From NCBI GenBank assembly GCA_004282995.1, contig SHLU01000108.1:1-7967 (forward strand): a DNA stretch of 7,967 nt, read 5' to 3'. Position numbers and translations under genes: made by a program. The notes under the pieces are model-generated. The model saw only the letters and a program-made list of their open reading frames with translations, was not told the DNA's origin and did no database searches. Source of the DNA: Sphingomonadaceae bacterium. Its GTDB lineage: Bacteria > Pseudomonadota > Alphaproteobacteria > Sphingomonadales > Sphingomonadaceae. Shown piece by piece: positions 1-4,609 of this stretch (position 1 is its first letter; each line of letters begins with the position of its first letter).

Positions 1-1263
1 TCCGAAGACACTTACCGCACGCTGACGGCAGTCGATTCGGCAATCATGGTGATCGATGCGGCCAAGGGGATCGAGCCGCAGACATTGAAGCTGTTTGAGG
101 TCTGCCGGCTACGTTCGGTGCCAATCATAACCTTCGTCAACAAGGTCGACCGCGAAGGGCGTTCGGGCTTCGAATTGCTCGACGAAGTTGCCGACCAGCT
201 CGCGCTCGACGTGTCGCCGCAAAGCTGGCCGATCGGCATGGGTGGCCAATTCGAGGGAGTCCTCGATTTCGAATCCGGCACCGTTGCGCGTCCTGAAGGG
301 GGATCGAAGGAATTCCTCGGCAAGCGCGACGAAAATCCGGAGATACCCGAGCAATGGGCTGAAGAAGCGGAGCTGGCGCAAATCGGCTACCCCGAATTCG
401 ATCTCGAAGCCTATCGCAACGGTGATCTGACCCCGGTGTATTTCGGCTCCGCGCTCAAGAATTTTGGCGTGGCCGAGCTGATCGACGCAATCGCGCGCCA
501 TGCGCCTCCGCCGCGTCCGCAACCCAGCGAGGCCGGCCCTATCGCGCCGACCCGCGATGAAGTGACCGGCTTCATCTTCAAGGTGCAGGCCAACATGGAC
601 CCCAATCACCGCGACCGGATCGCGTTCATGCGGCAGGTTTCGGGCACTTTCAAACGCGGCATGAAACTGACCCCATCGGGGCTGGGCAAGCCGATTTCGG
701 TGCATTCACCGATCATGTTTTTTGCCCAGGATCGCGAGATTGCCGATACTGCGGAAGCGGGCGATATCATCGGCATTCCCAACCATGGCACCCTGCGCGT
801 GGGCGACACCTTGAGCGAGAAAAACGAGGTCCGTTTCACCGGCCTGCCCAATTTCGCGCCCGAGATTCTGCGCCGCGTGGTATTGGCGGACCCGACCAAG
901 ACCAAGCAATTGCGAAAGGCGCTCGACGATTTATCGGAAGAGGGCGTGATCCAGGTCTTCTATCCGGAGATCGGTGCCCAATGGATTGTCGGCGTGGTCG
1001 GCCAGTTGCAACTCGAAGTTCTCGTCTCGCGGCTGGCTGCGGAATACAAGGTTGAGGCGAGCCTCGAACCCGCTCCCTTCGCGACCGCCCGTTGGGTGCG
1101 CGGCGAGGACAAGACCGTGGAAGAGTTCGAGAGCTTCAACCGCGCCAATCTCGCCCGTGACCGCGATGGTGATCTGGTGTTCATGGCCAAGAGCCCGTGG
1201 GACGTGAACTACCAGGCTGAAAAGAACCCCGACCTGACCTTTTCCGCTACCAAGGAGCGGTGA
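1..1263 (+). CDS. prfC: Peptide chain release factor 3 (RF3), 5'-truncated by the window edge
   Basis: RF3 is a cytoplasmic translational GTPase that recycles RF1/RF2 from the ribosome after peptide release. The reading frame is open from base 1, and the first visible residues, SEDTYRTLTAVDSAIMVIDA, are the RF3 segment just after the G3 DTPG motif. About 420 residues are seen against roughly 530 in the family, so about 110 N-terminal residues (P-loop, switch I, G3) lie outside. Visible are the G4 motif NKVD at fragment residues 47-50, the G5-like FGSALKNFGV near 145-155, the domain II segment TGFIFKVQANMDPNHRDR with FKRGMKL, and the domain III segment EEGVIQVFYP with VGQLQLEVL. The RF3-specific ANMDP/HRDR signature separates it from EF-G. 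It ends in TGA with no frameshift, and the next gene starts at or just after this stop. I am very sure of the identity. Confidence 0.96.
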   Translation, partial: SEDTYRTLTAVDSAIMVIDAAKGIEPQTLKLFEVCRLRSVPIITFVNKVDREGRSGFELLDEVADQLALDVSPQSWPIGMGGQFEGVLDFESGTVARPEGGSKEFLGKRDENPEIPEQWAEEAELAQIGYPEFDLEAYRNGDLTPVYFGSALKNFGVAELIDAIARHAPPPRPQPSEAGPIAPTRDEVTGFIFKVQANMDPNHRDRIAFMRQVSGTFKRGMKLTPSGLGKPISVHSPIMFFAQDREIADTAEAGDIIGIPNHGTLRVGDTLSEKNEVRFTGLPNFAPEILRRVVLADPTKTKQLRKALDDLSEEGVIQVFYPEIGAQWIVGVVGQLQLEVLVSRLAAEYKVEASLEPAPFATARWVRGEDKTVEEFESFNRANLARDRDGDLVFMAKSPWDVNYQAEKNPDLTFSATKER

Positions 1264-1295
1264 CAAGCAGTCGCACCGCGACTAGCATCACTAGC

Positions 1296-1871
1296 ATGGC
1301 GGATTTCTTCGACGCGCTCGAGCCTGCGCATGTTTCCATGATCGAAAGCCAGCCGGTTTTCTTCGTGGCGACTGCAGCTCCCGATGGGCGGATCAATCTC
1401 AGTCCCAAGGGCTATTATGCATTTCGCGTCCTGTCGCCCAACCAGATCGCCTATCTCGACCTCGCCGGTTCGGGCAACGAGACCCATGCCCATCTCGCCG
1501 CAGACGGCCGCATCACGGTGATGTTCTGCAATTTCCAGCAGCCGGCATTAATATTGCGTATTTACGGCCATGGCCGAGCAATCTTGCCGCAAGACGAGGG
1601 GTGGGACGCGCTCGCCGCGCAGTTCACCCTCATGCCCGGTACGCGGCAAATATTCGTCATCGATGTCGACAGCGTGCAGACAAGCTGCGGATGGGGCGTC
1701 CCCCTGATGACGCTGGAGGAAGAGCGCGCCACCTTGCTCAAGGCGCACACCAGGGCCGACCCGCGCGCCTGGGAAGCCAAAGCCAGCCTGGCTGCAGGCA
1801 GTATCGACGGACTTCCGACGCGCACGACCGATCGCTATATCGCCGGCGATGCCAGTATGAGGCCAGATTGA
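1296..1871 (+). CDS. Pyridoxamine 5'-phosphate oxidase (PPOX) family, FMN-binding-like protein
   Basis: A 191-residue protein when read from ATG 1296. Its N-terminal half resembles the split-barrel flavin-binding PPOX fold: PVFFVATAAPDGRINLSPKG at residues 20-39, YLDLAGSGNETHAHL at 53-67, then GRITVMFCNF at 71-80. Later come TSCGWGVPL (129-137) and SIDGLPT (169-175), which I remember from a widespread group of 'pyridoxamine 5'-phosphate oxidase family' proteins of unknown substrate. It is not PdxH itself, and general flavin redox or stress roles are only inference. The start is uncertain. GTG 1260 would overlap the prfC stop (GTGA) with AAGGAG only 2 nt upstream, adding 12 Thr/Ser-rich residues. 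ATG 1296 lacks a Shine-Dalgarno sequence but matches where I recall homologues beginning. The end overlaps the next gene by 4 nt (TTGA), so translational coupling is likely. No signal peptide or membrane segment is seen. Confidence 0.85.
   Translation: MADFFDALEPAHVSMIESQPVFFVATAAPDGRINLSPKGYYAFRVLSPNQIAYLDLAGSGNETHAHLAADGRITVMFCNFQQPALILRIYGHGRAILPQDEGWDALAAQFTLMPGTRQIFVIDVDSVQTSCGWGVPLMTLEEERATLLKAHTRADPRAWEAKASLAAGSIDGLPTRTTDRYIAGDASMRPD
1859..1862 (+). promoter_or_regulatory. Ribosome binding site deciding the TTG start of the EEP hydrolase
   Basis: GAGG lies 5 nt before TTG 1868, inside the last codons of the PPOX gene. It is the only purine-rich stretch correctly spaced to an in-frame start near the first conserved EEP motif, and it supports a coupled start at the TTGA overlap. 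Confidence 0.6.
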
Positions 1872-2566
1872 GCGCGACGCTGACCTTTGCCAGCTACAAT
1901 ATTCACAAGGCGGTCGGGACCGACGGCGTGCGCGATGCTGCGCGCATTCTCACCGTGCTGCGCGAGATCGATGCAGACGTCATCGCATTGCAGGAAGCGG
2001 ACCTGCGTTTCGGCCAGCGCGCCAGCGTGCTGCCGCGCGCGGCGCTCGACGACAGTCCGTGGCGAGCGGTGCAGGTGGCGCGCCGGGCACGTTCGATTGG
2101 CTATCACGGCAACGCCTTGCTCGTGCGCCGCAATCTGGAAGTGTTGGAAGGTTCCTCGCTCGATATCCCGACACTCGAACCGCGCGGTGCGGCCTGTGCG
2201 GTCATCCGCCATCAAGGCACCGATTTCCGCGTGATCGGAACCCATCTCGACCTGTCCGGCGTGCGCCGATCGGACCAGATCCGCGCGATCTTGCGATATG
2301 TCGATCGGTGCGAGAAGAACTGCCCTACGATCCTGCTCGGTGATTTCAACCAATGGACCATACGTTGGGGGGCGATCCGCCGCTTTGCTGACGACTGGAC
2401 GGTTTGTGCCCCCGGCCCGAGTTTCCCCAGCCGACGTCCAATTGCCCGGCTTGACCGGATAGCGTTCTCCTCCGGCTGGAAACTGCTCAAACAGGGGGTT
2501 CACCACAGTCACCTCTCGGCAGAGGCCTCCGACCACTTGCCCATCTGGGTCCGTGCTCAAATTTAA
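1868..2566 (+). CDS. Endonuclease/exonuclease/phosphatase (EEP) superfamily metal-dependent hydrolase
   Basis: A 232-residue protein with the full set of EEP (DNase I/exonuclease III/phosphatase) metal and catalytic motifs: SYNIH with Asn11, ALQEAD with Glu43, YHGNALL with Asn82, GTHLDLS with His126, LLGDFNQW with Asp159 and Asn161, ARLDRIAF with Asp196, and SDHLPI with Asp222-His223. The chemistry is therefore Mg2+-dependent phosphodiester or phosphomonoester cleavage, but the substrate (nucleic acid, phospholipid, inositol phosphate) cannot be read from sequence. No signal peptide is seen, so it is probably cytoplasmic. TTG 1868 is chosen because GAGG (1859-1862) sits 5 nt upstream, the TTGA overlap couples it to the PPOX gene, and the protein then begins one residue before the first conserved strand. 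The same frame stays open back to 1601, but that part only shadows the PPOX gene. No terminator is visible after TAA. Confidence 0.88.
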   Translation: MSATLTFASYNIHKAVGTDGVRDAARILTVLREIDADVIALQEADLRFGQRASVLPRAALDDSPWRAVQVARRARSIGYHGNALLVRRNLEVLEGSSLDIPTLEPRGAACAVIRHQGTDFRVIGTHLDLSGVRRSDQIRAILRYVDRCEKNCPTILLGDFNQWTIRWGAIRRFADDWTVCAPGPSFPSRRPIARLDRIAFSSGWKLLKQGVHHSHLSAEASDHLPIWVRAQI

Positions 2567-2642
2567 GGCACTGTCCAAAAAAACAGCATAACTTGGATTG
2601 TAAGGTCGCTGGGTCCCGCCGGATTCAGAGGGTGCGCGATCT
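2567..2642. other. Upstream part of the EEP-glnK intergenic region
   Basis: These 76 nt sit between the EEP stop and the sigma-54 box. They contain an A-tract (AAAAAAA within 2577-2583) and a modest CTGT...ACAG pairing around it, but no T-tract terminator for the upstream operon. An NtrC enhancer would be expected here or slightly upstream. No clear palindrome was found. Confidence 0.35.
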
Positions 2643-2658
2643 TGGCACGTCTCTTGCT
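2643..2658 (+). promoter_or_regulatory. Sigma-54 (RpoN) -24/-12 promoter of glnK-amtB
   Basis: TGGCACG (2643-2649), then 4 nt, then TTGCT (2654-2658) matches the RpoN consensus TGGCACG-N4-TTGCW at every defined position. The GG (2644-2645) and GC (2656-2657) dinucleotides have the required 12-nt register. The predicted transcription start is near 2669, giving a leader of about 38 nt before GTG 2707. Its place directly upstream of glnK-amtB fits the known control of this operon by sigma-54 with the enhancer-binding activator NtrC. I could not find a convincing paired NtrC site (GCAC...GGTGC type) in the 80 nt upstream. It may lie within the 3' end of the EEP gene or diverge from the enteric consensus. 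Confidence 0.87.
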
Positions 2659-2694
2659 GCAGCTGCGAAGTCCGGGATGATCCGGGCCGTAGCC

Positions 2695-2701
2695 AAGGGG
2701 G
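2695..2701 (+). promoter_or_regulatory. Ribosome binding site deciding the GTG start of glnK
   Basis: AAGGGGG ends 5 nt before GTG 2707. This strong, well-spaced Shine-Dalgarno sequence, with the predicted transcription start near 2669, excludes the longer open frame that reaches back to 2593, which would begin upstream of the promoter. Confidence 0.75.
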
Positions 2702-2706
2702 ACAAG

Positions 2707-3045
2707 GTGAAGTTCATCATCGCCGTCATCAAGCCGTTCAAGCTCGACGAGGTACGCGAAGCGCTAGGCCAGATCGGCGTAGCGGGCATGACCGTGTCCG
2801 AGGTCAAGGGCTTCGGTCGCCAGAAAGGTCAGACCGAGATTTACCGCGGGGCCGAATATTCGACCAATATGCTGCCCAAGGTGAAGCTCGAGATTGCCGC
2901 GAGCGACGACCTGGCACCGCAAATCGTCGAGACCATTCAGTCCACCGCCGCCACCGCCGCCATCGGTGACGGCAAGATTTTCGTCATCGATCTAGCCAGC
3001 GCGACCCGCATTCGCACCGGCGAGACCGGCGATACAGCTCTGTGA
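2707..3045 (+). CDS. glnK: Nitrogen regulatory protein P-II, GlnK type
   Basis: A 112-residue PII signal protein, the usual family length, beginning MKFIIAVIKPFKLDEVREAL. PII trimers sense ATP/ADP and 2-oxoglutarate, and are uridylylated on Tyr51 by GlnD. The GlnK branch plugs AmtB when nitrogen is ample. Visible motifs are the T-loop GRQKGQTEIYRGAEYSTNM (37-55) with Tyr46 and Tyr51, the B-loop IGDGK at 86-90 with Lys90, and RIRTGE with Arg101 and Arg103. The B-loop reads TAAIGDGK where the enteric proteins have TGKIGDGK (residues 84-85 changed to Ala-Ala). I recall similar replacements in sphingomonad GlnK, so this may be a clade trait. GTG is supported by AAGGGGG at 5 nt spacing. The sigma-54 promoter upstream and amtB 17 nt downstream make the GlnK rather than GlnB assignment firm. 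Confidence 0.95.
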   Translation: MKFIIAVIKPFKLDEVREALGQIGVAGMTVSEVKGFGRQKGQTEIYRGAEYSTNMLPKVKLEIAASDDLAPQIVETIQSTAATAAIGDGKIFVIDLASATRIRTGETGDTAL

Positions 3046-3062
3046 TCCGAGGGAAACCGAAC

Positions 3063-4382
3063 ATGATCCGATCGCTTCTTCGCAACGCCGGGGCGCTGGC
3101 CGCCACTGTCCTGGTGTCGACTTCCGCTTTCGCGCAGGACGCCGCCGCGGCCGCGCCAGTGCCCAATCCGGGCAACAATGCCTGGATGATGACCTCGACC
3201 ATCCTTGTCCTGCTGATGATCTTGCCGGGCCTGGCCCTGTTCTATGGCGGCCTGACCCGGTCCAAGAACATGCTTTCGACTATGACCCAGATTGGTGCCA
3301 CTGCCGCGCTGGCGATGCTGGTCTGGGTGATGTGGGGCTATTCGACCGCCTTCGGGCCGGAGGGTAACGCCTTTTTCAGCTGGGGCGTACCGTTTCTCGC
3401 CGGCATCACCGCCGACAGCACGGCCGCGACCTTCTCCGATGAAGTCATCAGCGAATATGTGTTCATCTCCTTCCAGATGACCTTCGCTGCCATCACCGCG
3501 GCGCTGATCCTGGGCGCCACGGCCGAGCGGATGAAGTTCAACGCCGTCATGGCCTTCGTCCCGATCTGGTTGACGATCGTCTATTTCCCGATTGCCCATA
3601 TGGTGTGGGCGGGCGGTGGCCTGTTGTTCGAAGATGGTGCGCTGGATTTTGCCGGCGGGACCGTGGTTCATATCAATGCCGGGGTCTCGGGGCTGGTCAT
3701 CGCCTGGCTGCTGGGCAAGCGGCGCGGCTATCCGGCCGAGCCAATGCCGCCGCACTCGATGACGCTGACGATGGTCGGCACCGGGCTGCTGTGGGTCGGC
3801 TGGTTCGGTTTCAATGCCGGCAGCGCGCTGGAAGCGGACGCTTCGGCGGGGCTCGCCATGATCAACACCTTCGTCGCCACTGCGGCGGGCGCGCTGACCT
3901 GGATGGTGATCGAACGCGGCGCCGGCCACAAAGGCTCGGCTCTGGGCTTTTGCTCGGGCGTGATTGCCGGCCTGGTTGCGGTCACTCCGGCGGCAGGCAA
4001 CAGCGGCCCGTTCGGTGCAATCCTGCTCGGCATCGTGTCGGCAGCGGTTTGTTATTACTTCGTCGCGAAGGTCAAAACCAAGCTCGGCTATGACGACTCC
4101 CTCGACGCATTCGGTATCCACGGGATCGGCGGGATCGTCGGTGCCATCGGCACGGGCCTCGTCTACCAGCCGTTCCTCGGTGGACCGGGCGACGGCTCCA
4201 CCGCGCTGGGTGCGCAATTGTGGACCCAGACCTTCGGCGTGCTCGTCACGATCGCCTGGGCCGGTATCGGCACGCTGCTTGCCGCCTATATCGTCAAGCT
4301 CCTGATTGGCCTCCGCGTCGATCCGGAAGCCGAGGTGGACGGGCTCGACATCTCCGAACATGGAGAACGCGCCTACAACTGA
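3063..4382 (+). CDS. amtB: Ammonium transporter AmtB (Amt/Mep/Rh family)
   Basis: A 439-residue inner-membrane ammonium channel. Residues 1-24 look like a cleavable signal peptide (end AFA before Gln25), then an Ala/Pro-rich linker and about 11 hydrophobic helices, as in E. coli AmtB. Conduction residues are present: the pore twin histidines His203 (VVHINAG) and His353 (FGIHGIGG), the Phe gate Phe141 and Phe250 (WFGFNAGSAL), Trp183 (HMVWAGGG), Ser254, and the conserved Asp195 before GGTVVH. The C-terminal cytoplasmic tail GLRVDPEAEVDGLDISEHGE carries the signature that contacts GlnK. ATG 3063 has GAGGG (3049-3053) at 9 nt spacing. The frame is also open to GTG 3042, overlapping the glnK stop, but that would put seven extra residues before the signal peptide without a proper ribosome site. 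It is co-transcribed with glnK from the sigma-54 promoter, so expression should rise under nitrogen limitation. Confidence 0.96.
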   Translation: MIRSLLRNAGALAATVLVSTSAFAQDAAAAAPVPNPGNNAWMMTSTILVLLMILPGLALFYGGLTRSKNMLSTMTQIGATAALAMLVWVMWGYSTAFGPEGNAFFSWGVPFLAGITADSTAATFSDEVISEYVFISFQMTFAAITAALILGATAERMKFNAVMAFVPIWLTIVYFPIAHMVWAGGGLLFEDGALDFAGGTVVHINAGVSGLVIAWLLGKRRGYPAEPMPPHSMTLTMVGTGLLWVGWFGFNAGSALEADASAGLAMINTFVATAAGALTWMVIERGAGHKGSALGFCSGVIAGLVAVTPAAGNSGPFGAILLGIVSAAVCYYFVAKVKTKLGYDDSLDAFGIHGIGGIVGAIGTGLVYQPFLGGPGDGSTALGAQLWTQTFGVLVTIAWAGIGTLLAAYIVKLLIGLRVDPEAEVDGLDISEHGERAYN

Positions 4383-4391
4383 TCAACCGAA

Positions 4392-4429
4392 TTGGCGGGG
4401 CGGTCTTCCTCTCCCGATCGCCCCGCCAA
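4392..4429 (+). terminator. GC-rich hairpin just after amtB, first of a tandem pair
   Basis: Arms 4392-4405 and 4416-4429 (TTGGCGGGGCG against CGCCCCGCCAA, extended by a G-T, a T-A and a C-G pair) can form a 14-bp stem with a 10-nt loop, starting 10 nt after the amtB stop. No T-tract follows, so on its own it is more likely a 3'-end stabilising or pausing structure than an efficient intrinsic terminator. Confidence 0.6.
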
Positions 4430-4461
4430 CCCATGTTCCTCCTGCGAACAATGCCTATGAC

Positions 4462-4496
4462 GGGGTCGGAACCAGCGTGTTCCGGCCCCCTTTTTT
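4462..4496 (+). terminator. Intrinsic (rho-independent) terminator of glnK-amtB
   Basis: Arms 4462-4472 (GGGGTCGGAAC) and 4479-4489 (GTTCCGGCCCC) pair over 11 bp with one G-T wobble around a 6-nt loop. They are followed by one C and six T (4491-4496). This is a standard intrinsic terminator on the plus strand, and it separates the nitrogen operon from the TonB receptor gene. Confidence 0.9.
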
Positions 4497-4609
4497 GCGC
4501 CAGGCCGAATGTGACTCCTAGGCCACACAGTCAGGCAATTCTGAGAAATGGTTTCGATTGCGAATTGTTTTGACGCGCGTGGCGATTCAATCGGGCCGGA
4601 AGGGCAAAT
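4497..4609 (+). other. Leader/promoter region of the TonB-dependent receptor gene
   Basis: This 113-nt segment between the amtB terminator and the first receptor start should hold the receptor promoter. A TTGACG box is seen at 4570-4575 but has no -10 box at proper spacing. Two inverted repeats stand out: CAATTC (4536-4541) with GAATTG (4562-4567), and the compact TTCG-N4-CGAA at 4553-4564. They could be operator half-sites, but they are short and could be chance. It is more AT-rich than its surroundings, as expected of a promoter. No open frame of note and no RNA gene were recognised. Confidence 0.4.
4598..4604 (+). promoter_or_regulatory. Ribosome binding site for ATG 4610 of the TonB receptor
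   Basis: GGAAGGG ends 5 nt before ATG 4610, which is why that start is listed. A competing AGGAG at 4623-4627 precedes TTG 4634 by 6 nt. Both would make a preprotein with the same mature N-terminus. Confidence 0.5.

Noticed and set aside
1601..1867. N-terminal extension of the EEP frame back to ATG 1601
   Set aside because: It lies in another frame of the PPOX gene, gives an Arg/His-rich sequence without homology, and the EEP domain begins properly at TTG 1868 with its own ribosome site.
2567..2583. GGCACTGTCCAAAAAAA resembling the terminal repeat of IS6-family elements (GGCACTGTTGCAAA)
   Set aside because: Only about ten bases agree, there is no second end, target duplication or transposase in the window, and the tract sits in an ordinary intergenic region.
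2670..2686. Possible hairpin or riboswitch in the glnK leader (TCCGGG repeated around GATGA)
   Set aside because: The pairing is only about 4 bp and the leader is about 38 nt, too short for a known riboswitch. It is better read as a direct repeat by chance.
2593..2706. N-terminal extension of glnK to TTG 2593
   Set aside because: It would begin upstream of the sigma-54 promoter. PII proteins are about 112 residues and start at the MKFII position, which has a strong ribosome site.
2937..4361. 474-residue open frame antisense to amtB
   Set aside because: Its translation is rich in Arg, Asp, His, Gln and Gly with no domain, and it mirrors the codon structure of amtB, whose sense product is certain. 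Long antisense frames are expected in GC-rich genes.
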